Shown here one piece after another: positions 47,801 through 60,300 of a stretch of 64,000 nt of DNA. Origin of the DNA: Carya illinoinensis (taxonomy: Eukaryota > Streptophyta > Magnoliopsida > Fagales > Juglandaceae). The position numbers and the translations under genes were made by a program. Where the stretch lies: assembly GCF_018687715.1 (NCBI RefSeq), contig NC_056765.1:26433129-26497128 (forward strand), read 5' to 3'. Each line of letters starts with the position of its first letter. Within the stretch, counting starts at the first letter, position 1. The notes beneath the pieces were generated by a model. That model saw only the letters and a program-made list of their open reading frames with translations, was not told the origin of the DNA and made no database searches.

Positions 47801-49833
47801 CCTGTTCTAGTCTCTCCGGGGTTTAGGTTCCATGGGCGAGTCCTAAGGGCTTTGCTGTGGGGTGATTCCCATCATAAATAAAAAAAAAAAAAAAAAAAAT
47901 GAAGGTTGATTTGGCAGGTGAAAACAAATGATGTAGCGGTTGGGCAATTTGAAAATGATTGAAGAGATGAATATTATAAGATACTCAATATTTGAGTATA
48001 TGGTTTCATATGGTATCAATTTTGTTTTGGTGTTCATACTTCTGTCTCATCGAGTTTACCATACTGATTCTGCTTTAATGAGTCAGATGCTGCTTACATC
48101 TGAAGTTTCAGAAATACTGAAAAAAACTTGGAAGTTTCAGAAACATTTCTGTTTTGTTTCATCCTTCCACTTAAAGGGAAAAGGTGTGATTTATTCTTGA
48201 TATAAGTTATGTTTGCTTGATCAGATCATTTTCCGGAATTTGTTCTCATCAACAAGGAACCAGAGCCTGATCCAAAAGATCCATCAAAGCTTATATATAC
48301 TGAAGATCCCCTCATACTACACACACCAACCGGACGGCTAATAAATTATATCGAGGATGAGAAGTATGGGCTTCGCTTATTTTGGCAGCCACCTCTGAAA
48401 GATGGGGAAGATATTGACCCGGAGAAGGTTCAATTCCTACCCCTAGGCTATGATGAGTTTTTTGGAAGAGATGTGAGTGAGAAGAAAGAGAACATATGGA
48501 TGCGTATCATCCTAGCTCTGGAAAATACATTCAAGCCATGGTATGATAAAGTAGAGAAATGGGCTGAAGAGAAGAAGAAAGCTTCAGAGATGAAGATGAA
48601 GGTGATAGAAAAAGAACTTGAACTAATAGAGGCTGAATTGTGTCTGGAAGAGGCCATCGAGGACATGGATGAGGAGTTGAAAATGAGAGAGAAAGAGGAG
48701 GAGAAGAAGGTGGAAGTGGATTTGCAGGATGAAGAGGATACTTCTGCATTGAACAACCAAGACGAGAGATCTGCGTTGGAACAGGAGGAAGAGGTGGAAG
48801 AGGAAGAAGAAGACGAGGACGATGTTGATGTTGCACCTTCAAGTTTTGGGTCTGTTGGTACGGATAAGGACCTAACAAAGAATGACCAGAAGGGAAACAA
48901 ACCGGGAAAATCTCCATTTTCAACATCTTCACTGTCATTTGCTTCTAGTAGCCTTATTTCAGGGGTGAGTTCTAAATACTCATGTATTATCTTCTATATC
49001 ATACTTCTATTCATAGTGAGGATTAGGCTTGGTAAAAAAAGGAGCATGAAATTTATATCCTTTTCTTTTTTGCTGTATTTTGTTCGGAAAATGTGATCCA
49101 ATTAAATATTGTTCATGAAATTATTATTTCACAAATTTGCTTGATTTGTTTACTTTCTTTAGTTAGATATATCTGACGTATAGGCCCCCTGTTACTTGGA
49201 TAATGCATTTTTTTTTATCATTAATAAAAAATTTCTATCTTATCAAAAAATTAATTATTTGATTAACTCTTTTAGTTGACCTGTATATTTGTACCCTTTT
49301 CTAGGAGATCTCGTGTATTGCTCAAGCAGGAATCTGTTTGGGAGTTTGTAGCTAATTTTTTCCAGTTTCGGAGAAAAAATATTTTCCTGTTGCCTTTGCA
49401 GGTGCCATTGATGCTACAACGATCATTCTTGGCATGGAAGAAGGGTAGAACAGGGTTAATGGCAGCTTCTCCATTGGGTGTTGAGGCCCCCAGTGGCCTC
49501 CCAGAAACAGTTAACTCGGTCAGTTTTCCTCCATTTTTTGGCTCAAGAGGACGCTTGAGAGCTGTAGTGGAGGATCGTGGGAAAGTCCAAGTACAAAGCC
49601 ACTCAAATGTAAGATTGTCTCAACTGCATTCGCTATCTCAAATTCTATCACGTTCATCAGGCTCTGTGAAATCCAAAAGAAGCCTTACAGAGGCAAGAAG
49701 AATGAGCAATGGTTGGCTGCATAAAGCACCGGTTAGGGATTTTGACAGTATATTGTCTTTGCACACACCTGAACATTATTTGGAACCGTATAGGAAGACA
49801 ATATGTGGTGAGCCAATGTCTCTTTCTCTTTAA
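41842..49833 (+). CDS. TIC100: TIC100, chloroplast inner-envelope translocon subunit (MORN protein)
   Basis: Eleven exons: 41842-42473, 43508-43579, 44514-44603, 44725-44898, 45559-45649, 45989-46051, 46141-46207, 46782-46885, 46960-47086, 48225-48964 and 49402-49833. They join in phase to 863 aa, close to the known plant TIC100 (EMB1211) length. The N terminus is acidic and Ser-rich (residues 8-50). MORN-type motifs start at about residues 212 (YEGTVWDDLAHGKGVF), 236 (YEGEWLQNHMEGHGVI) and 328 (YAGQWKHGRMHGCGVY). Aromatic-rich conserved blocks follow (PYSDPQHPYFYEEEDVW, HFPEFVLIN). Residues about 563-650 form a Glu/Lys-rich coiled coil, then an acidic run (about 660-690) and a basic C-terminal tail. 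In Arabidopsis TIC100 belongs to the 1-MDa complex with TIC20, TIC56 and TIC214 that imports preproteins. The ATG sits in a good ACAATGGC context. Intron 9 (47087-48224) contains two SINEs. Confidence 0.93.
47400..47629 (+). mobile_element. tRNA-derived SINE 1 in TIC100 intron 9
   Basis: The 5' part has a polymerase III A box (TGGCTCAAGTGG at about 47406) and a degenerate B box around 'aggcttgaactttggg' (47457). The body ends in 16 A (47614-47629). The length of 230 bp, tRNA-like head and poly-A tail are those of plant SINEs. Target duplications were not obvious. Confidence 0.7.
47693..47899 (+). mobile_element. tRNA-derived SINE 2 in TIC100 intron 9
   Basis: A second element 63 bp after the first, same orientation. 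A box in GTGGGAGCCCAGTGG (about 47694-47708), B box GGTTTGATTCC (47745-47755, one base from the consensus), body to 'cccatcataaat', then a poly-A tail to 47899. Apart from the tRNA head its body differs from SINE 1, so it is a different subfamily or family. Confidence 0.75.
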
Positions 49834-50421
49834 AATTTTGCAATTGCCGAGTTTGGCAAATTTTTATTGAATACTTTAGTTCAGCCTTTCCTGGTTTAAG
49901 GCGAGTAACGAAAACCAGAAAATGAAAACCCTTTGGATTCATATGTTACTTTTGTGCGCCATTTAAAGACATGCTGTCTGTGCCTTGAGGAGTTCTGCTT
50001 TCTGTTTCCTTTCAAATCCCTTGAACGGCAGCTACTTAAGGGCATCATAACATCAAAACATAATTGGAGTTAATATAGAGTGCATGCATGATTGATGATT
50101 GGTGACCATAGTACGAATAAGAATTTTTTCGATATATTTTTTTTAAAGTCTCCAATTTTGTTTTTTATGGAACATTAGGTGCAATCACAATGCCTTTCCT
50201 AATTAGGCTTTGGTTCCAGCAGGACAAACCTAATAAATAGCAACTTTCTTTTTAGCAAGGTACATGGTTATGTGCTTGTATTTTAAACAGAATACAAAGG
50301 AGGTGGACTCAGAAAACAACTCAAACCAACCACCAACCTTGCAAGAAAGAAAAAAATTAAAAAAAAAAAAAAATGAGTAGAATGTTGGTTCAGTTTCATG
50401 TTCAAGCTAAAGACGGGTACA

Positions 50422-50613
50422 ATTTGGATAGTGAGTTAAAATGATGAGTTGAAATAGAAGTTGAATGTTGAATAAAATATTGTTATAATAGTATTTTGTA
50501 ATATTATTGTTGTTTTGAAATTTGAAAAAGTTGAATTATTTATTATTTTTTGTGAAAAAATTTGAGAAAATTGTAATGATTATATGAGTTGAGATAAGTT
50601 TTGTATCCAAACT
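50422..50613. mobile_element. MITE, family A (reverse orientation)
   Basis: Bounded by ATTTGGATAGTGAGTTAAAA and TTTTGTATCCAAACTGAG, with the inner 'gaaaaagttgaattatttat' found in the copies at 27174 and 29791. Confidence 0.6.
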
Positions 50614-51742
50614 GAGTGAAAACTAATATGTTTTGTGGTGGCGGGACGTGAGATTTTCACGCTTTGTCGACTGCACGGACTTGTGCAAAGTAGGTGGAAT
50701 TTGTTGAGGAAAGCTGGGGAGACGTCGATGGAGAGGCTGTTGGATGATTTCAGTTCAATCTAAGCCGGAATCTCTCTTTCAAAAAAACAAAAAAAAAACT
50801 AGCATTGTTATTTCATTTTGTGCACAAACAAGTGTACGATATCAGTCGAAGGACAAAATAAAACCAACATAAACGTTTGTTATTCATTTCATTTGAAATC
50901 ATATATCAAACTATTGGTAGGTAGAGTAATGTTATGCATCATATCATCATTTCACTTGTATTCTATTAATATGATGTGGCATATTTATCATCATTTGATT
51001 ATAAAAAAGTATATAATAAATGATCATTTAATAGTAATAAATATATCACATCTTACTTAGTTAGATGCAAGTGGAATGATAGTATGATATGTAGAATTTT
51101 CTTGACAAAAGACTACAAGTTACATACTTTTTCCTTTAATATTTAAGTGAGTTGCTGCTGGTACTATCCTATTGATGACAACATCAAAAAACACAAATGA
51201 TTGTAATGCAAGGAACCCAATTAAACATACTTTATTGCACTAGGTGTCTTAGCCTCATGGTCACTGATTTAAGTAAACCTTCGGTGTTTTAGCCCATCAC
51301 CAAATGAATTCTTAAAATCTCAAGCATCATGTTAACAGCAAAGCTCTTACACAAATGCTCAATCTCACCTGTCCTCTAGATGCTATAGATTTGGTGAACT
51401 TAGTGCTTAATAGTAAAATTGTTAAGACGTGATAGCAGCACGTAAATATAGAGTATTTATTAAATAATTTTTAAATACAGATACGTGATTCTTCTGTATA
51501 ATTATAAGATATCATCTCAGTATTTATATAAGTCACTTTAATGGTATTATATGTTTCTGTATAAGACGAGAGTATCACATCATCTATATTTTAGAAACAC
51601 CTAATGATTCTTATTGAAAACAAAACAATTTATTGATTCGTAAAATTTTGGAAATGTGGCTAAGCATTAATGGGGTGGGGTTGCACACAATAGTTGAATA
51701 TTCACCAAATAGATAAGACTGTATGCTCGAATGTTTGCATTA

Positions 51743-51745
<3 letters not shown>

Positions 51746-51817
<72 letters not shown>
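51746..51817. repeat. (GA)36 microsatellite
   Basis: A perfect GA dinucleotide run of 72 bp, long enough to be highly polymorphic. Confidence 0.95.
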
Positions 51818-51819
<2 letters not shown>

Positions 51820-52599
51820 ATAGGACCATTTTCACAAAAACCCATCAAACTTCCATCTCAAACATTTTATCTAAATATTATCCTAACTTTTTCTCTCCTT
51901 CTCAACATCCCCACACACCCACTTGTTTATCTACTTGTCATGGCCAAGCTAGCATATCCATTGAAAACCAAAGAAACAAAAAAGCCTTGTTGCCCACTTG
52001 TTGCCTAAAACACTTAATATGACTGACATTTGTCAACAAACACAACAACTTGGAAATAATGAAGAGAGTCCATAAATGATGTCAAAAAGAGGAAGAGAGA
52101 CAATGACTTGGCCCTTCTTCCTCAATCCTCGCATGTTTTGTCTGAGTCAAGAGACCCACACTTCACCAATCATGAAGGAGGGGGACGAAGCTTTTCTGTC
52201 TTCTTGTGGCAGGAGGCTTCTCCCAAGTTGTGGTTGTAACCTACACTAGACCCATATGTTTCTTTCATTCTTCATGCTTTCTAGGGTACTTAATTTTGCA
52301 GAGCTTCTTTAATTAATTACCATCAATCTAAAACCTATGATTATCAAAATCAAACCAATTTATCTTAAAGAATAGTGACATTTATCACTATTCTTTAGCA
52401 TGCTGATACTCCTGACAAAAAAGGGTCATGTCCCACTTCATCATCAAAATGATGAAGGTATTCATTCATCGAATGTAGCAGCTAGCAAGGATGTTGGAGT
52501 CTTGCAAACTTCCAAGTATGGATCTTGGCCATGATTGAAGAATTTACTATCATAATATATTAATTATTTATTATGGGATCTATTATAGTTATAACAAGA

Positions 52600-52985
52600 A
52601 TTCAAATAAGATTATTTTTTTATACTATATAACGTGGTAGGCCTTCACATCAGTAGTATATTTGACGTGTCAATAAACGAACTTGCAAATATGAATTGAA
52701 TTACAATCCATTAATGCAATTATAAAAGAATCAAAATAAGAATGTTTTTTTTATACCATCGAACGTGGCAAACTTACACATCAATAATATATTTGGTGTG
52801 TCGATAAACGAATTAATAAATATAAATTAAATTGCTATCCGTTAATGCAGTTATAAAAAGAGTCAGAATACGATTTATTTATTTATTTATTTATTTATAT
52901 TACCTAATGTGGCAAGCCTCCACATCAGCAGTATATTTGTTGTGTCGATAAACCAACTTGCAAATATGAATTGAATTACTATATT
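52600..52985. repeat. three tandem copies of a 130-bp unit
   Basis: Units begin near 52600, 52730 and 52861. Each contains 'aacgtgg.a', 'cacatca', 'tatatttg.tgtgtc.ataaac', 'aaatat.aattgaatt', and ends near 'gcaattataaaag'. They differ by about 15-20 percent and the third lacks the end. No coding potential. Confidence 0.75.
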
Positions 52986-53549
52986 CAAATACTTTTGATT
53001 CTGCTTTCTATGTTTGAATTTTGAATTATAATTAGAGAATACGGTTTTTAATTTAAGAGAAAATATATTGTATTGCTAGAATTGTACTCATGTTGGGAAT
53101 TACACCTAAGATAAAGTCGGTCATGTTTGCCCAATTTTCATTTATTTATTTCTTATTTTTGGAGAGAGAAATTTACAAATATATCATAATAACAATTGAA
53201 ACATTAAAAACGCGACAACTTAGAGCATTGGCTGAGATTTGAAGATTATAATTAGGTCAAAGGTTTCTTTCTTAGGGCACCCATGATCATGAAAGAGATA
53301 ACAAGATGGAATCATGAGCATATTCATTTGTCTAAGATGTCACGTAATCAAAATATATCGTTGATATTGTTCTGTCATCTTTTTAATTACAATTGATGTG
53401 ACGTATTTCAAAGTTTATTCTAATCTAAATGGTTGAATTAATGGGTATATAAATTGAAGTTGCTTAATACATTAACTGATATAATTAATTAAATGCGAGA
53501 AATTTACGTGAAAAAGGCAAACACTCACTCAGCCTCTTGTTTTAGAAAA

Positions 53550-53705
53550 ATTATAGTTGCAGTCGTAAGTGTACAAGCGTCACGTAATTAAGTTAAAAAA
53601 ATTAAATAAATAAAAAATCCACATAAAAAAAGCTAATAATAAACCCAACTCTTTTTCTTTAAAGCAACTGTACAATATTTGCACGCTCTACAACTATATA
53701 TAGCA
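53550..53705. repeat. MITE-like repeat, family C
   Basis: The arms 'ttatagttgcagtcgtaagt' plus 'gtacaagcgtcacgt' and '..gtacaatatttgcacgct' plus 'ctacaactatatatagca' flank an A-rich core with 'aatccacataaaaaa' and 'aataataaaccc'. Confidence 0.55.
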
Positions 53706-54414
53706 TTATTACTTATTTTAAGTAAAAACAATACCACTTAAAATTGTGAAAGTGTTGCGTTACTATTTGACGAATGAAGCTAGCTTATTTATCATTATTT
53801 TTAATTTATGTTTCTTTAGTATAAAAAATATATATTTTAGTTTAGTATAAAACAATTAACAATTAGGTGATTATTAATTCCTTTGATTAAAAAATATAAA
53901 ATGATAGACAAAAATAAACTAATCTCGCTCGAAAGAAATAAGTCATTTTTCACCCAAGGGGATTAATTTTACTTATGTTTACAAGATAATATTTTCATTG
54001 ACTTCAATTTTCCACCCTAACCAGACACACGAGAACGTAACTTTGTAGTTAGACTATTCATCCGAGTCGGGTTTTTTCTGATCTAGAATCTGATTTCAAA
54101 TTGCTCGTTTTTTAGCCGATAACTGGATTCCCTTCCTACCCATACCTGAGAGCGGATACGGGTATAGAATATAACTACTTGGTAAAATTGGTTTCATGCA
54201 CAAAATTATTTCGTTTTTATCTCCAACATTATTTTATGCATTAATTTTGTGTTACATGCATTTTACATATGAATATAAGATTTTTTTTTTTTTTGGTTTT
54301 ACATTTATTTATTTAAAAAATTGTTAATTTTTTTTTAGCTTTAGTTATTTTTTTCTAAAAAACAGAATTGCATTCATATCATTAAACATATATACAGTAT
54401 CCATATCTATAAAC

Positions 54415-54645
54415 TCAGAATCAAGAAACACAACTTCTCTAGCAAGCTTATGAGCCACACCATTAACCTCTCTCTAAACATGTTGGATTTTCCAACAAGA
54501 ACCACAAATAAAGCTTGAAAATATGATAGGATACAACACCTTCCATCATTTTGATCATGTGATAATAAAACAATGACAACTTGACTTGAATCACCCTCAA
54601 AAAATAAAGAGTGAAACCCAAGATCTTTACAAAAGTGCATTGGTT
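54415..54645 (-). pseudogene. RNase H-like fragment of a non-LTR retroelement
   Basis: On the minus strand KDLGFHSLFFEGDSSQVV (54630 downward), and after a frame change WKIQHV-REVNGVAHKLAREVV (to about 54430), match the RNase H-type domain found at the end of plant LINE reverse transcriptases and related domesticated proteins. The GD of the active site and the terminal HKLA motif are visible. One frameshift and one stop, no flanking reverse transcriptase. Confidence 0.7.
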
Positions 54646-57089
54646 TCATCAGATTGGATTTTAGTTTGTTTATTGGTTTTAATAAATTATATGTAAATGA
54701 AAAAAACAGAGCTATATAAGAAAGGAGCATAGAGACCTTTAAATTTAAAGTAATGTTGGATATAAGTTTTACATAGATAAGTTTTGTGCATTCCTTCTAT
54801 AAAAGGATCTCGTTAATAAAATAATATGTTTTTTTAGATCTTTTTAATGTGGACCTACTTTCTTACAAATGATTACACGAAATTTATCTATTTAAAATTT
54901 ATATAAATCATTTATCTTAAAATTATACATTGAATTGCATAAATATGTGAGTTGGCTTAATATAAATAAAAGAACATGTTTCAAAATTATACACGCAAAT
55001 TGCAAGTTCAATGGATTCAAATATTTTGAACCCAATAGGTCAACTTCCCCCCAAATATTTATGATCCATGCCAGTCTGTTATGGTCAAGCCCTCAGGTGA
55101 GAGGTCCATAACACTTCAAGTCCAATGCAACCAGTGATTTTTTTTTTATAAAAATAAATAAATAAATAAATAAAATTAAAAAATTTTAAAAAATTAAAAA
55201 ATTAAAAAATTAAAAAAAAATACATAAATACAATATAGGGATCATGATTTTCTACGACTTTTTAATTTTAATTTTTTTATATTCTAAAAAGACATAAATA
55301 CAATATCCATAGTTATGTAAGATTTATATTATCTACTAGTAATATTTATCAATCTAAATATTAGAAACAGATAAATAATTTATACAATTTTAAAATGTAA
55401 AAATCTCATAAAAATAAATTTAAAAATGCACATGAAAAATAAATTATTTTAATGAATTTCAATCTTTTAAAGATCACAATACAGGAAATTTATACGGTTT
55501 AAAACTGTATTTAACATTAATTGTTTTAAAAAAAATTACTGGGAAACAAAAATAATATGGGGGGGAAATAGCAGTGGAACATCGTGGAGGCAGATGCTAG
55601 TGTGGTGAATGCGACATAGATTTGAAATGTTGAAGAGATACGTAATTGATGATCTCATCCAAATGGATAGAATTATCACGTGTCAGAACAGTATACGATG
55701 ATCTGATTTGTTGTACTGGCGAATCCCAGCAGAGGACCACTGCTTCTCTATTCAGCCAAAACTATTTTAAAATACAGTAGTTATTTTTATATATTTTTAA
55801 AAAATTTATAAATTTAAAAAATTTATAATTATGAGGTAATGATTAGATAAATATATTAAATCCTTAAAATTAAAAAGCATTTTATATTCGAGTGATATTT
55901 AAAAAAAATATTATGAAAAATTTTGAATTGAAATCATTTTATCTTATCTAAATGGCCAGACATAGCCTAAAAGTTTTGCATTTTGCACTTCAAACCATTG
56001 AATAATTTTATTTATCATCCACACATGCAATACATCATAGTTATTTTAATTTCTTTTTCATTTTTCCTATAATAAGGATATTGTTAATGGATGATAAGTA
56101 GAATAATTCAATTAATTTAATAAAAATAAAATAAAATAAAAAATAAAAAAATAATTTTAAAATATGTAAAATAAGTAGGATAGAATGATGAGTATGGTAA
56201 ATTATTTAGAACTTTACGAATAAGAAAAATTCTACTCATAAGCCTCATACACCACACACCATCCTTTTTATTATTTTTTTAATTTTTTTTCTTATTAAAT
56301 GTGTAGTATATGGATAATTAATAGAAAAATTCTATTATTTTAAAAAGAATAAAACTAAATAAAATTTAAAATATAAATTTAAAAAATAAAAAAAATAAAA
56401 AATTATATAGTGTATGGTGTATGAGCTTATGAATAGTAAAGCTCTACGAATAATGGTACATTATTGCATCAATTATTAAGGTGCGAAGTGTAAAATTCAT
56501 GACGCATGCAGAAACCACGTACAAAACAAAACGAATTGTCACGTCGTCAAAAGTCTGATGGGAAGCCGAGAGTTTGGTAGCCAGGTAACCCAATGACGTC
56601 CCAAAGACTCGAGAAATTATTAGGAGCAAAGCCAGCCTACTCAAATTCTTAATTAATATCGAGATGTCTCTAAGTCGACTTGACTAAACATGAATTTAGA
56701 ATATAATACTCTCAAAGTCACGCCTAAAAGATCGATTGAGTTTGTGGCTAGCCATCCACAGGAGGTGCCTAAACATGATCATCTTGAATGGTCCAAAGAT
56801 TCGAGTACAGCAAAGAGAGACGTACAACCTGACTATACATGAACAAGTTTAATTGATCTGATCCCAAAACTGTGGCCAAATATTCATAAGATGGAAAATA
56901 AAAGGATTATTATCCTTTAATTACCCATTTATTATTCTTTCTATATATATATATATATTTTTTATTTTTTATTTTACTTAATAGTTAAAAAAATAACTAT
57001 TAGTAAAATTATATTTTTTTTAATTTTTTCTTAAAAAAAATTCGTAATATCTTATTAATAATCCTATCACCACCCTCATAAGAAATGCT

Positions 57090-57235
57090 AGCTTTAGAAT
57101 TATAAACTCACGTAATTTAATAAGATATATTTGTTAAATTATAAAATTATTTTTCTTATAAAATAAATTTAACATCGTATTATATGACATCATGTCAGTT
57201 TATAAATTTATAATAAACTGATTAAAACTTTTGAG
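57090..57235. repeat. palindromic MITE-like repeat, family B
   Basis: The left arm 'gaattataaactcacgtaat' and the right arm 'catgtcagtttataaattta' pair around 'cttataaaataaatttaaca'. Confidence 0.55.
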
Positions 57236-57895
57236 ATTTATTACATACCAAATATCTTTAAAAAAAACCCTTTGATTATTTTTCCTATGATCCTATCCCC
57301 TAAACAAGTTCTAAAAATGTATTTTCTTTTAAAATTAACGAAATTTTACCATTCTCCATTCAATTTCTTTTTATATATATATTATTTATTCTTTATTTAC
57401 TGCTCTACGGGCCATGATATATCCACATCCACAAACTACTACAATTCTTGTCCACGTCTTTATTATTTATTTTCTAGGCAAGCGTATACATTCTTGTCCA
57501 CTTGTTCATCAATGAGTGTGTAGGCATGAGAAAACAAACCCATCTTAATGTGTGTGATGCTCAGTTTGCCACCTTCATTTTACACGTGTAACACGTGTAT
57601 GCGGAGCTGGCGCAATTGAGGCCACGACATATGTCTTTAATTTCTTTTCAGGTACGCAACTCACATGCAGAGTACTGCATGCGGATGTTACCTTCACCGG
57701 ATGATTATAGCCGAGGCCTGTGCTTAAAATTCTATGGAAAATTCTAGTTAAGTGAATGATTGATCATGTACATACAGCCAGCAATCATTAAATGTATATG
57801 TACATAATGTTTAAAGAAAATGATATACAACAACTATATCGCAATTCATTTATAATTAAGTATTAAAAAAATTATCAAAAATTTGGTAGCATACT

Positions 57896-57899
<4 letters not shown>

Positions 57900-57938
<39 letters not shown>
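57900..57938. repeat. (AT)n microsatellite
   Basis: A pure AT dinucleotide tract of about 39 bp. Confidence 0.9.
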
Positions 57939-57940
<2 letters not shown>

Positions 57941-58224
57941 TAATTCTCTAAATGAAAATTTTAAATTCGAATTCCATACCCCTTATAAAAAAAAGTATTA
58001 AAAAATTATTTTTTATGTACTTTCAAAATTGTTAGGACAATATTTTCAAAATAAAGTGAAAAAAATATGTTTTTTAATATAAAATTATAAATCAAAAATT
58101 GTAATGTAATTGGTATTGTATTATATATTGTCCTATATATGTTTAAACCCATTAACATCTCGTGCGGCAATAACCAACAATGTCATCGACCATTAAGTTT
58201 CTGGTTTAATTGGATATCCACATG

Positions 58225-58227
<3 letters not shown>

Positions 58228-58301
<74 letters not shown>
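58228..58301. repeat. (AT)n microsatellite, about 74 bp
   Basis: An uninterrupted AT dinucleotide tract, self-complementary and able to extrude a cruciform. Confidence 0.9.
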
Positions 58302-58304
<3 letters not shown>

Positions 58305-60159
58305 CATGTATATAATGTAAAAAGATAAGGCATAAAAAACCACCGACCCACCATTAAAATGGCTACATTTGTTGGAACAAGAAGAAGAAGAATCTATCAA
58401 AAAACAAAAACAAACAAGAACAAGAACAAAAGAGAAGTTAATTAATCAAAATGTTATCAAGATAATTTGTCTTAGTGGTCCAAAATATTAAGATCAACAA
58501 CCCACTGCAAGAAAAATGAGTCTATTCTCATCGTAAATACATGATTATGAATAAGTATTTTTCTTGTAACGATACTTTTATTGTAATTAGATATCATTAT
58601 AAAAAATGAAAAATGCTAATTAATTTTATAAGATGTTTTGAAAAAGTTTTTCATGGAATCCCAATTTCTGTCCCGAGTAAAGGAATACGTTGGCCGACTA
58701 TAAATTTCACAAAACGCCATATGATCATGGGAAGGTAACTAGGAAGATCGAACCAATCCCTGGTTTTAATCAGCATTTAATTCTATCCACCCTATTTAAT
58801 TCACATACTAAACAAATCCTTGGTTTTTGGTGGATGTTAGCAATTTAGCATATATAATAGGTACCCTATGTATCATGTTTGAGCATTGATGAACACATGA
58901 CCATGATAAAGAGAAAACATCTAGGTTTTCTACTATAACCACAACAAGAAAAAAAGGTTGTTCGTAACTAGTTATTTGGGATCAAAATGACTAATTGTGA
59001 CAAGATATATAAGTCGGTTCTCATAACAAATAGTCATTTTCGTAGCAAATATCTGATTACAGATAAAAAAATTTCTTATAACTCCTTTTAAACAAAGTCA
59101 CCTAATTTAATTCAAGTAGGTTTTCCTTTTTCTTTTATTTTATTATTTCGTTAAGAAATATTGATAACTAATTAAGGACAGTGGTATCGTAGCTAGTTCT
59201 TAAATGGTTTAGATATAGTTATGACCTTTTTATTTAAAATTTATATTTTCAAAGAAGATTCTTCTAGTATCATAAGTTATGTTTTGGATGTTGAGATAAT
59301 CTCAGATGATCTGTGAAAAATAGTTTATGAATAATAATGAATTATTTGTAAATAGTATAATGGAGTAGCCTCACTTACTGAACACTACTGTGCAAAATTA
59401 TGAATATTTTCAACTTTAAAAACTAAAAAAAAATTAAATAAATATATTTCCAAAATTCTTTTCTTATCAAATATCTTGTAAGTAACATGTGGGATTAGTT
59501 GATTGACAAAACTAGCTACCCTATTATTGTTTCTTTCTTAATATTTTTATTGGCTATCTATTGTTAACAATAATGATTATTTTGAAAGCTTTTGAAAATA
59601 ATGCACAGCCACTTATGACAGAATCAGAAAGAAATTGGAGAAGGAAGCAAATGAGCTAATGATATACGCATGGAGGGGCTACAAAATCATGGTATCTCTG
59701 ACTAATTATTTTTAAATCACACTAGTTTCTGTCGAGAGATGATGGTAAAAAAGATAATAAATAGATTTATTTTTAATACAAATCACCTCCGAATTTGTTG
59801 AAAGCAAGTTAATTAGATTTTCATAATTAATATGGGTGAAATACCAATACTTTACAAAATTATACTCTGTAAAAATTAGTTTGTCTAATGTTTAGAGAAA
59901 ATATATTTTTATTTTATTTTATTTTTATTGATCATATAAAAACATATAAGTTTGGTTCGAAACTGTACCGATAGGTTCGGTTTTCAACCCTAAATAGCAT
60001 GCTTGATGTGTCAATATCCAAGCTTGTATATACATTCTTTTATAAACTTTTAAAATATCATTTGTGATTATGAACTATCTATTCATTTATAATAATTTTC
60101 AATTTTAACTTAGAAACAAATAAAACAGTGTATTTGATAACTTATTTAATTTTATAAAA

Positions 60160-60300
60160 AATAATATTTACAGTTTTAAGATGTGTAAATCATGGACTTT
60201 CTTAAAAAAATAAATAAATAAATATAATAATCAGGTAATGAACCTCATATTTTTAAATGAATATGCAATGTTTGAATATCTTAAGACTACATATAACATG
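60160..60300. repeat. degenerate MITE-like repeat, family C
   Basis: 'cagttttaagatgtgtaaat' on the left and '..tgaatatcttaagactac' on the right, with 'aatgaacctcatatttttaa' inside. The arms are decayed. Confidence 0.4.

Larger units (their letters stand above)
49834..54414. other. gene-free stretch downstream of TIC100
   Basis: The first few hundred bases include the TIC100 3' UTR. Further on are a family A MITE, a 72-bp GA microsatellite, a 130-bp triple tandem repeat, a perfect 13-bp hairpin at 52366-52397 and a family C MITE. No coding region recognised; the Arg-Glu frame from 51744 is the GA repeat. Confidence 0.5.

Noticed and set aside
48448..48938. Two minus-strand frames of 135-150 codons
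   Set aside because: They lie opposite exon 10 of TIC100 and are rich in Ser or Pro only because the sense strand encodes Glu/Lys runs.
51744..52022. Open frame starting with an Arg-Glu repeat
   Set aside because: The repeat is the GA microsatellite, and the remainder shows no domain.
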